A stretch of DNA of 64,000 nt from Heliocidaris erythrogramma (taxonomy: Eukaryota > Echinodermata > Echinoidea > Camarodonta > Echinometridae). The notes beneath the pieces are model-generated. The model was not told where the DNA came from. It saw only the letters and a list, made by a program, of their open reading frames with translations, and did not search any database. This document shows, one piece after another, positions 36,505 through 46,842 of this stretch. How positions within the stretch are numbered: position 1 is the first letter of the stretch; each line of letters begins with the position of its first letter. Location: positions 44,869,162 through 44,933,161 of the forward strand of contig CM046858.1 of the NCBI GenBank assembly GCA_025617745.1, given 5' to 3'. The position numbers and the translations under genes were made by a program.

Positions 36505-36890
36505 ATATTAGGCAAACCCGGAGAATAGGGGCCGGTCTGCGCGTGCTGTATTCATTTTGTGTGCAAGCAAATGTAGCCCAGCGGCGGCGGCGGCGACGAT
36601 CTTGTACCAGATTCAGCGATGAAACATTTGCGAGTTTGACTCCATTTCTGGCCAAAATCGTTATGATTTTCATCAAACAACTACAAATCTGAAAGCCAAG
36701 AGGACAATATGATTATCACAGCATTAATTACTTGATTTAAAATATATTTGGAAGTTGTTTTGAACTTGATTATGAACTTGTTACATGTGTTCATTTTTGC
36801 CTCTGCCGCCTCTCCGCACTGTAACTTAATTGTAAAACATGGCACGCGCACGCCGACCTGCCCCTATTTTGTGGGTTTGCCCGATATTAT
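36505..36890. repeat. Inverted-repeat element
   Basis: Arms near 36508-36560 and 36830-36885 are inverted (ataggggccggtctgcgcgtg against cacgcgcacgccgacctgcc). The enclosed part holds a GGC run (36582-36596). Confidence 0.6.
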
Positions 36891-37003
36891 TTATAGAAAA
36901 ATATATCGATGATGATTATCACGGCAAGAATTCCTTATGTCCCAGCCACCTTATTTTTTCATTTCTGTTAAGTGTCCGGTCATCCGAATCTGATCCCCCA
37001 TCC

Positions 37004-37073
37004 ATCATCATGATCATCATGAGCGATGATGATCATCATGATGATGATCATGATGATGATCATCATCGCTCCA
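37004..37073. repeat. ATC/GAT self-complementary microsatellite
   Basis: About 70 bp of alternating atc and gat triplets form a quasi-palindrome centred near 37038. Confidence 0.85.
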
Positions 37074-37651
37074 TCCAGCATCCGAACCTTTTTTTTAAAT
37101 TTAAGTAACGTTACATGCATGCTAACAGTAACACTAGTAACACTGACAGCTCTCTCTATTTTATTACCCTGGATTGCCAAATTTGTTTCATCATCATTTC
37201 AAATAAGTTAATCTAAATTTATAACTAAAATCAAACCTTGATTGATCCATCGTCGAGCTCTGACTCTGACTCTGAGTCTACTTAGGCGGTCAGATCGAGA
37301 GAGAGAACTGTATATGATTGTGTAGCAATAATGTACACGGTATATATGCACACTGTATGGACATGAATCGAAATCGAAATACAGCAGTAGCAGCGAAATA
37401 TAGCAGGAAAACGTTAGCAACCTCACAAATACATATTATTGTATCGTAAAGTAAAATGATAAATTTATAACTATTTTAATATTTTTTCCTCTTGAAAATT
37501 ATAAAAATCATTGACAAATATTATTGAACATAACATTTGATTTTAACATTTTAATTCAAAAGTTTTTGAAAGTATAAATTGAAAAAAAATCAAATCTACA
37601 ATCTACCTAAAAACCTCTCTGAGAGAAAACGATGGTCACAGAAATTTAGCG

Positions 37652-37707
37652 AAGTGAACCTTCCTCATAGCAAGACTGCAAAGTGTTGCCGCCCTCTACG
37701 TTCGTTG
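37652..37707 (+). repeat. 56-bp segment upstream of DNAJB13, inverted copy at 31645-31700
   Basis: It begins aagtgaaccttcctcatagc and ends tctacgttcgttg. Its position suggests it is within or next to the DNAJB13 promoter, but it may be the end of a mobile element. No TATA box is evident near it. Confidence 0.8.
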
Positions 37708-37854
37708 ATCCTAGCTAGTCTAGGGCCTTCATATCATTCGCGTAGCAACAATCCAAACAACACTGATCCGACCGACGTACATACAGCGGCGTATTCTGCT
37801 CGTAGAGAACTACCATAATATATTTCTACCAAAAATTAATATAAAGCACGAAAA

Positions 37855-40800
37855 ATGGGGATTGATTACTATGAAATGCTTGCTTTGACTCGATCGGCAA
37901 TCGATGCAGATATTAAAAAAGCGTGAGTAAATTTCTATCTATTCTGGGAGCGGAAAGATTGTGCGGGACTGACCAGCACCATCAATGATCACTCAGCAGC
38001 ACTTGGCGGGCTAGTACCGGGGACTCTGCTTTGCGAACGCCATGTGATGTGGCTGCAGCAGTTTGGCATTGCTAATTAATTAGACTGAAAAAATTGTGTT
38101 TCTTTCATGTTTTGAGCCATCAGAACCTTAACAAACTTTACACCTGTTTGTAGATAAGGTTGGTTCAGCTTCACAGACATGAAACAGCTAACTTAGATTT
38201 TAAAAAAGAAAAGAAAAAAAGATTAATTTTTTTACTCTTAAAAAGTCACTTCTTACCACTCATAAGGTACACGCCATTGCCGACTGTGTAGTAACGCAGC
38301 CAACACACATCCCATACCTAAACTGCATCACTGTGCATTTTTGGCTATATTTAATTGAATATAATATATTACAGTTTACTTATATCCAAAGAATTATATT
38401 GAATAATAGATGATTAAAACTTACCAGGTTGTTTTGTGACCTTTGAAGAGGGTTTCCTGAAATTTTGGGTCCTTTTTGTCGATAACTGCTATCGAGACTG
38501 TCCCGTCAGCATCCAGTTTGTATTTTTCACGATTATGATGAAGGGAGCCCTCAGCGCTCGTAGTAGTACCGGCGCGATGGGTTCGTCGATCTCCTACGAA
38601 GACCTGAAAGGGCCAAACTGACGACGTAAAAAAAGAAAAAATATTACGTACGTACGTAATAATTACTACGTACGTACGTAATATTTTTTATTTTTTTACG
38701 TCGTCAGTTTGGCCCTTCCAGGTCTTCGTAGAATAGCTTGTGTGCGTCACATTCTGCGTACGTATCAACGGTGCGTAACCATGTAGAGCGGCCTCACTAG
38801 TGCGCAACATATTGAGAGCAATCGTGATCCGTATCACTCCCGGGTACATTTCTGTAAAATAGTTGGTATTTTCTGTCGCATGTACTAAAGGTATGGGGGG
38901 GAAAATAAGATAAATATTTTAAATACTTGCTTTCAAATTCAGCCCTTAAAAATCTCACTCCTACCTCAAATGGCCGTTAGGAAGAACTTTTGATATTTAC
39001 AGCAAAATCCAAAGTCAAAATCTTGTCCAAAACCGGAGAAATCCCCGCCGATTTGTTTCGCGATCGCGTGTTGTTTACAAACTACCGATGTCTTAGACTA
39101 AAATCGGCCAATATAATTTTTGTCCACGAAGAAACTCGGGATCGCAAGCGCACATCGATCTTTACGATCGCGCACACAGAAAATCGGAACTTTTCCGTGT
39201 ACGCCATAGGGACCGAATTTTTGAGGACAAAACTCTTTTGGGGAGATGTCAGCGCCCGCGGCGACCAGGAAATGTACACGATGACTCCGATAGCTCGTTT
39301 CGCGAGAATCAACAGTAAATTGCGGATTTCATTTTTGTAAATATCTTTTCCAACATTGGTGAGTTGAATTTATTGTATTTCTTGGATATTTTGGGGTCGG
39401 TTTTTGAAAATTAAATGCCGATTTTGAGTGAATATTGGTGACTTTTGTGCAGTGGTGTTTTAAAAAGATGAGGTGTATGACTGCCTACATTATACACACG
39501 AAGTATAGGAATGTACCTATGAGTGATCCGTATGCAGGTGTGGGTAACAAGTTCCAAAAAGAGAGCTGTAAATGTAAGTTTTTATAACTTTCTACATTTT
39601 GTATCTTAACGAACTGATAACTTAAACTCTAAAGAATGATACTTAAGTATTAGTTTGCCCACAAAAACATCCATTTGAAACAAAATTACATCTGTATCCC
39701 CAATACCCAGTATACACACATGTATATGATTCTAATGGTCAATATGACCATTGCTTGCTGATGTGCTTCTTACTTAGTCTTAGTCTTACTACCTTACTAG
39801 TACTTAGTAGCAAGAGATACAAAAATTGTATGTTTGCACTCCCAGTGTTCTGTCATCATGTAAAGTAATCGTTCTTTCTGTCTCTTTACTTCAGATACCG
39901 CAAACTAGCCCTGAAGTTTCACCCAGATAAGAACCAAGAGATCATAGCACCAGAGAAATTTAAACAAGTTTCAGAAGCTTATGATGTTCTCAGTGATCGT
40001 AAGTACTGATTTGTGTAACTTTTTATCGTGTTTGAAAGCATACCGAAGCTCGATGAATCAGCAGCAGATTATACATGTAGTTTCTCTGTCCTTTTCCATG
40101 TTTATTATGAAAAGTCATCACATGTTTCTTCACGTAAAACAGCCATACAAATATGTAAATAAAATAATTGTATTCTAAAGTTCTGAAATAATCAAAATGA
40201 TAAGAAATTGACTTAATCTAGCTGAAAATCATACAGTTCACAGCAATGAACGTATAAATGGGTGTGTAGGACTACGCACACGTGTGGAATGAAAATTTGG
40301 TCCCAAATCATAAGCTACATGTATTTCTCGTCATATTTAAGCAAAACCATGGTAGACTATTTGAACTTTATTGAAGAGCAGTCCCTTTCAGGGGACACTA
40401 GCTTCTTCGAGATTTACATTTTATATGATACCCTTCCACTCTGATCTGAGAAGAATGAGAAAGCTCCCGTTTGCCAGAACTTTGACATTCTCCTTATTAA
40501 TTAAACATGATAATTTCCTGTCTCCACTTCAGCAAGGAAGAAGGCCGTCTACGACCAATTTGGTGAAGAAGGTCTGAAGAATGGCATTCCTTCAGGATCA
40601 GACGAAGATGGCGGAGCCTGGACGCAAGGCTACACATTCCACGGGGATGCACACAAAGTCTTCAGGGAATTCTTCGGTGGAAATAATCCATTTAATGGTG
40701 AGCTTTGTAAAGGCACATTCACACAATAGGGTGTTAAACTGCTTCAAAACAACTTGCTAAAGCCAAATTATATTAGGATAGGGTAGGGCATTTTGTGTAT

Positions 40801-43800
40801 CGTTAATAAACACACACATTAGTGAGTGGGCGTAGGGGTCATTGTTTCACAGAGCTATGCTTTTGTGCCTGCAAATATTGCCTCCTCCTTTCAAATACTG
40901 ATAAATTTTTGTGGTGGTTTTTGTCTCGGAGAACATATGTAACCCTATTATGAATTATTAGCAATATTCTTATCTTATTTTCCTTTTCAATTTGTGACCA
41001 AAGTATTATTTTCCTTAACTGTTGGTAATCTGAATTTTCGAAAAATTTAATGCTGTAAGCTTGTGTTCATTTTGAAATTTACAATGGTTTTGATCAATGT
41101 TTTTTTTAAATTTATCATTTTCAAACCCAAGAGGCCTAAAATTCAAATGATCAGTTTCCAAATTTATTATAATTACGTATCATTTTAGAATAGTAACGCT
41201 CTATTTTTTAACATTCATCACATTGCTTAATTTAACAATGAATATCAGTTAGTTTATGACTTGATTGCAGTTTTTGATTTCTTTTCTTGTGTAAATTATT
41301 TACTTTTGTAGAATTTACTGATGGCATTGATGGAGATCTGAGCATGGGATTTGGTGGTCTGTCAGGGCGGGGTCGAAAGAAGCAGGATCCGCCCATAGAG
41401 AGAGACCTAGTCCTATCTCTTGAAGAGATCTATCATGGTTGTACCAAGAAGATGAAGATTTCAAGGAGAGTAAGTTGAGAGTTGTATTATCTTGGCACAG
41501 GGTTTGATGGTCTATTATTTAGGGCCAGGTTAAAAGAAGCATAGAGACCCAAAGGCCCCCAATTCACAGAGGAGGTTTATTTTAAACCATGGTTTAAACC
41601 CACTCCTGTTTTTTTTTAAACGTACATGCGCACGGAATCCAACCCAGTTATATATTTTCTTTAAGCGCACGCATGGGCAATGAGCGCTTATTTATGCTTT
41701 TTGGTATGCTTTACGGAGGTTTAAACCATGGTTTATGTCTAAACCTCCTTTGTGAATTCGGGCCAAAGAGAGGGACAGAGAGAGAGAGAGAGAGAAAGAG
41801 TGTAAGCAAGCTAGTCCTGGTCCTACATCTTGAAGAGATCTATTATTGATGTACCAAGAAGATGAAATTCTCAAGGAGCTTAAGTCATGTCAATGAATAA
41901 GTCATGTCAATGAAACATGCCTGACTTATCTCTCTGGCTAGGATCTAAGAGCAATACATTATCATTCCAAAATGAAACGGTGTTCAGTCCCTTTTCCGAC
42001 AACCTAGGCTATATTCAGAAAATGTAGAATACTAGTTTGTGTGATTTGTCAACCCTTGCTGATAGTATGCTGGTTTCCAGTATAAAATAATGGGACAATG
42101 TGATAAATATCAATTATTATTTTAGAATCATGTTACAGTAAAATGGTTGGTTTGTTTCTGTACTTTGTGGCAATCATGTAGCAATGTGAAGGAACACTTG
42201 CACTTCTAGGTGATACACCTTTTAATTCAGTTTTAGGAATTTGTGAAGAAATTTTCATAAATATCCATGTATAATTTGAGTTCATGTAAGTTTGAAAAAT
42301 CATTCAAATTTTTGAAGAGGTGACAGTCGTATATTTCCACCAAACATATTGGAATTAATATTTATAATGAAGTAATCCTGAATGGTATTAAAAGGTAGAT
42401 TCAATTGAATGTGGAGTTGTAATCTAAAAATGCTTGTTTTTTGTAATAATCATATATTTGTTGTATCCTTTTCTTTGTCAATTTGTATACTGTATTACTC
42501 TTTTCAGTCCGAGGACTGCGCTTATGGATTTTTCAATTAAATCTTTTAATAAATAACAACATATCTCATTAGACTCTGTTTTTTTGTCTTTTATTTAGGT
42601 GATGAATGAAGATGGGCACACATCAAGCACGAGGGATAAGATCCTTACAATCACAGTCCACAAAGGATGGAGGGAAGGAACACGCATCACCTTCCCCAAG
42701 GAAGCTGACCAGGGACCCAACATCGTGCCTGCCGATATCATCTTTGTCGTCAGGGACAAGCCGCATCCTCGCTTCCAGCGTGAGGGGGACGATGTGGTGT
42801 TCGTATCCAGAGTTCTCCTGGGCAAGGCTCTGACTGGCTGCAGTGTAGAGGTGCCAACCCTGGACGGGAGGTTGTTGAATGTTCCCATCAATGATATCAT
42901 TAGGTTAGTAATTTAGGATTACATTTACACTTCAATAATCAACAGATACTGTAAGCACATATTCTTGAAAGCGATTTGAAAACCTGGCTTAGCTTAGTAG
43001 ACCACTTATTATGGAAAGCCAAATGTAAAACCCCAGAAAACCTTTGTTTTAATTGATAAAATCATGTATAAAAATGAATAAACAGATTTGGTTTGGTCAT
43101 GATAGTGAAAATAAGGTACTTTCGTGGTGATATGTTTTTTTGTTCTTTCATGCAGTTACAGAATTATTGTGATTTGTATAAAATGAAGATGTTAACATTT
43201 ACAAACAAAACTGTAGCACTCAATAAATAAGCGGACTATACGCTATGTGCTTCAGCCAGGGTTTAAACCTGAACTAAAGTTAGGGAGCTCTCAAGAATAG
43301 TGGCCTATGGCTATGTGATTTATAAAGAATGTATTGTTTTTGTGATCGCTTCATAATAATCATTTCAATCCTACATGTATATTTGATATAAGGGAATGAA
43401 AATACTTGTCTATTGATTCCCTTCTGTGCCACTGGGTTACAAATATTAATTAGAAATCATGAGCACTAAAGATTCTAATTTTGGAGATATTTTTTATTTC
43501 ATCTTTGAATTGTCTTTGAACATCTCCCGCAGGAACAACCATCACAATGTTTTCTGTTTCAGAAAGAAATGAACTCCATGGGTATTGTAGGGAAAAACTA
43601 TATAAAGTAGAACATCCTTATAATTAGGCAGGATTAGACAATTATACAATGGGGAAGGGATTTAATAGTGGAGCTGCATTGATGGAAAAGTGTAGGCCCA
43701 CATTTATTAATTATTAAGACTATACATCTACATATATACATGTTTCTGCTGTGGCTTGTGAGAGCACTATTTTCTGTATTAATTGTAGAAACATTCTTTC

Positions 43801-44216
43801 CTGTTGGGATCATTTAATGCAACCAGCCTCCCCGTGGAAAACAGAATAAGTCAGTGGATGAAGCTGTAAGAACAACTTGATGAACATAACTATTAAAGTA
43901 CAGTTAACTTTGCATAAGGTGCATATACTTTAATAGCATATGACTTAGGTAAAGATCGACTTGTGTGATTTTGAGTTATGCAAGGTTAACGGTACTTGTA
44001 CTTAAATGTACTTGTAGGCCCGCAGTACTGACATCAATTCTTCTTCTCTTCTTCTGTCCTTACAGCCCTGGCTACAGAAAGGTGGTACCGGGAGAAGGTA
44101 TGCCAATCTCCAAGAACCCTGCCCTGAAGGGCAACCTCATCATCACCTTTGACATCGAGTTTCCACGGCAACTGACGCCAGGAAAGAAACAGCTCATCAA
44201 AGATGCGCTCTTATAG
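37855..44216 (+). CDS. DNAJB13: DnaJ homolog subfamily B member 13 (radial-spoke Hsp40), six coding exons
   Basis: Coding exons are 37855-37922, 39895-39998, 40533-40697, 41312-41469, 42599-42903 and 44066-44216. Every intron is GT-AG and the phases join without a break into 951 nt, 316 aa, which is the length I recall for mammalian DNAJB13. The start ATG has an in-frame TAA 18 nt upstream. Residues 1-70 form a J domain opening [14 protein letters not shown], with HPD at 32-34 and then [15 protein letters not shown] short G/F-like linker follows ([19 protein letters not shown]). The C-terminal substrate-binding part has [20 protein letters not shown], the [10 protein letters not shown] strand, [15 protein letters not shown], and an end at [14 protein letters not shown]. 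There is no cysteine zinc-finger repeat, so it is type II (B). In the known family this protein sits in axonemal radial spokes and sperm flagella. It retains HPD, which mammalian copies are reported to have lost. Identification is by recognising conserved segments, not by a search. Confidence 0.96.
38425..38603 (-). CDS. Possible antisense coding exon inside DNAJB13 intron 1
   Basis: On the - strand a CTTTCAG acceptor precedes 179 nt that stay open and end at a consensus donor (GTAAGT, from 38424). The translation contains [20 protein letters not shown] and then [16 protein letters not shown], which has the charge balance and composition of a real protein. The opposite-strand frame is poorer. 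I do not recognise the family. The acceptor end lies inside the left arm of the palindrome at 38594-38731, so the 5' boundary could be an accident of that element. A short continuation after a TTTTTTCAG acceptor near 38095 would terminate almost at once. It could also be a remnant of a mobile-element protein. Confidence 0.35.
38594..38731. repeat. 138-bp palindrome in DNAJB13 intron 1
   Basis: The arms start ctacgaagacctgaaaggg and end with the inverse. The centre is made of tacgtacgtacgtaat repeats. It is almost perfect over 65 bp per arm. The left arm overlaps the acceptor of the putative antisense exon. Confidence 0.9.
38750..39360. other. CpG-richer block in DNAJB13 intron 1
   Basis: This stretch has many CG dinucleotides compared with its surroundings and overlapping open frames on both strands. 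The longest is 116 codons at 38990-39340, + strand, with no family resemblance. It could be a promoter region for the possible antisense transcript or a young repeat. Confidence 0.3.
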
Positions 44217-44437
44217 CTGGACCTTAGTACAGGATTTAGCAACATCACCTAAATTGGTTCATACTTTCCTGGAAAGTCACATATCAACATCCCAAGATGT
44301 TATTAATATCTCATTAATCAGAATATTGCAGATTTATGTAATTTTATCTCAGCTGACTAAAATGCCCACAATGTTGAAAAGTTTTGTCGCCATCCAGATG
44401 CCAAGACGTCCATTTATGTGCTTATTTAATAACTCAG

Positions 44438-44443
44438 AATAAA
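44438..44443 (+). terminator. Probable DNAJB13 polyadenylation signal (AATAAA)
   Basis: A canonical AATAAA lies 222 nt past the DNAJB13 stop codon. Further AATAAA hexamers occur at about 44652 and at 45273-45278, so alternative longer 3' UTRs are possible. The first is the simplest choice from sequence alone. Confidence 0.5.
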
Positions 44444-44836
44444 GCTGTGTAATTTTAAGAGAGAAACATAATACGATATTGAGGGAGCTTCAAAGGGTTT
44501 ATCTCAGCCTCATAAGCAACTGACAAGTACGTGTACACCTGTACATGTATGTTTTTTTGAATGATATCTGTGAATTTTAACAAAATGAGATGTAGAATAC
44601 ATCTATCTGCAAACTTTTATGCATCTAAATCCCAAAGATTCACCAGCTCCTGAATAAACTTTCATTTTTGTGAATGGCAAACTTTTCTTGAATCTTGAAA
44701 GATGAAAAGGGATTTCTTTTTTATCTATTTTTCTCTAATACTATTAGAAGTTAATGGAATACAACATGCACTAGTATGCAAGCACCAACCAATGGTTTTG
44801 TGCCATTACACAACAGAGAGGGAAACCACGGCAAAA

Positions 44837-45100
44837 CTAGCGCGGGGGATTTATTTTCACGAATTTCGGGAATCACGAATTTAACAACACGCTAAAATAT
44901 TGCCTACATAAGTAGTCAGTTGAATTTGTTGTCTCCTGGTCAGAAATGCACCACTTTGTTTTGCAAAAGTACATCATCACTGCTGTTTGTAGATTTGAGA
45001 ATTTCCTGACCGTGAATTCAGCCACTCATGAAATAGTCTGGCAAGTCCTATTCGCGAAAATTGATGGCCGCGAAATTCACGGCTTATACAGTATTGTATT
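44837..45100 (-). mobile_element. MITE, family F, copy 1
   Basis: This is the inverse of 57755-58035. It shares ttgaatttgttgtctcctgg, aaaagtacatcatcactgct and gcgaaattcacgg. It lies 3' of DNAJB13. Confidence 0.75.
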
Positions 45101-45464
45101 GGAGAATTTCACTTATTCAAATATGTTTGGAATCTGATGTAGTTTGGCATTGACAACGACAGCACAGAACAATATTATTGCAATTGCATGCAGCATTTTA
45201 GCACTCACTGTGAATTTCATGAGAAAACTACCCTGAATTGATGCACCCGTATGACTGTATATTTGTAAATATAATAAAGCTTGTTATTCATTGTAAATAA
45301 AATGTGAAATATTCCGTTTACACAATCTTCTTGCATCATAATGTTATTTTGGGATGGATACTCTCTCCTAGATAAATTATTAGTACAATGTAGCTGATAT
45401 ACACAGTAAAAGCAAAATAGCAGTGTTGGGAACAGGTTGCATGGTGCTTTTATGAGTGTTTTAT

Positions 45465-45590
45465 TTGAAAGAGAGAGAGAAAGAGAGAGAGAGAGAAAAG
45501 AGAAGAGAAAAGAGGGAGAGAGAGAGAGAGAGAGTGAGCACAAGAGAGGAAAAGGAGAGAGAAGCTAGAGGAGAGAGAGAAAACACCAAT
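45465..45590 (+). repeat. GA-rich microsatellite
   Basis: This is a purine-only run of gaga units broken by aaa and gtg. It generates spurious serine/leucine frames on the other strand. Confidence 0.9.
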
Positions 45591-46842
45591 AGATGTTTTA
45601 TTTGGTTTAGCCTGAGCAAAACAGGAGAGCAGTGGCAGATAGCAGGTCATCAATTAACATGGCACTGATGTTGGGGGGGGGGGGGGGGGGGGACACCCGT
45701 CTCCTGGACGGATGAAATGTGAGACAATTAGGGCGCAACAAGGGTGTTAATTGGACGGGATGGTATCATCTTCTTTTCATGTTCTTCTTGACCTTCTGTC
45801 TGTTTTTTCTCTTCTGTTGTTGCCATTTGATTATGGGGACATGGCCTCCCTGTGCCTCACTGTGGTCCATGTAGCTACTGTGCCGTCACTGGATTGAAAA
45901 TATCAATTACAATAGGGATGCTGGGGGTGGGCGGATGATCAAAACTTGAACAAGGTTGACAGAATCAAACTGGCTGTACCAGCATGGGTGTTAATTGTAA
46001 TGGTAGCTATATATAGAAAGAATTTGCAAAATTGAATAATAGGTTGCATAGGCCTATACCTCACAATATACAGGTAGATGGAAACTACATGTAATTTAAA
46101 TCCATGCTTATATATGCACTGGCGGATTAGGGAACGGGGGGGGGGGGGGGGGGGGGGGTGGAGGCACAATCATCCGTGCCCCCAACCCCAAATTTTTGTC
46201 AAAGTTTCGACCAAACTGGTAATTTAAAAATAATGCGATCATATTTTGCTTCCTATTCTTCTTCATATAAGAGATCTTTGACAGATATCATGAAGGCGGA
46301 TAATGAGGCCCTTATAATTACTTTTTTCAATATATAATCATTTAGCTTTATCTACTTTTTTCAAGACAAACTAACTATATCTGACTTTGTTACAGTTTTC
46401 TACTGTATCAGTCTTTCGGAAAATTTAAAAAAAAATCGTGAAGACAGAAGAATGACCCCGGAGAATGACAAAAAATAAGAATATTTGCCCACGTGTAAGG
46501 GTATAATTGGTAACTTGAAGAAAAAAAAAGTACTGTACCACCCTATATACGATACGCGATTCGATTAGATCGTTGGAAACGAGGTTGCTCATTGCATTCC
46601 ACACGATTTTTTGTTTTTACTACACTGTACAAGTGCAATGTGTGTGTGGATGCTCTTGAGGCATCGAGCGATGAGCTACCTTACAATCACGCCTGCGCTT
46701 CCCCGATAAGTAGTAGATAGAGCTCTGCTCCTGCACCGCGTCCAGCTGGCCCACTGCATATATTACACAGCTAGGTAATACTGGTGATCACAGAGATTTT
46801 CGTGGGACGTTGGAACAGTCAGTGACTTGTCTTGGTTAAAAC

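Noticed and set aside
38990..39340. 116-codon + strand frame in DNAJB13 intron 1
   Set aside because: No recognisable domain and an equally open opposite strand; treated only as a CpG-richer block.
42595..42900. 101-codon - strand frame
   Set aside because: Antisense shadow of DNAJB13 exon 5.
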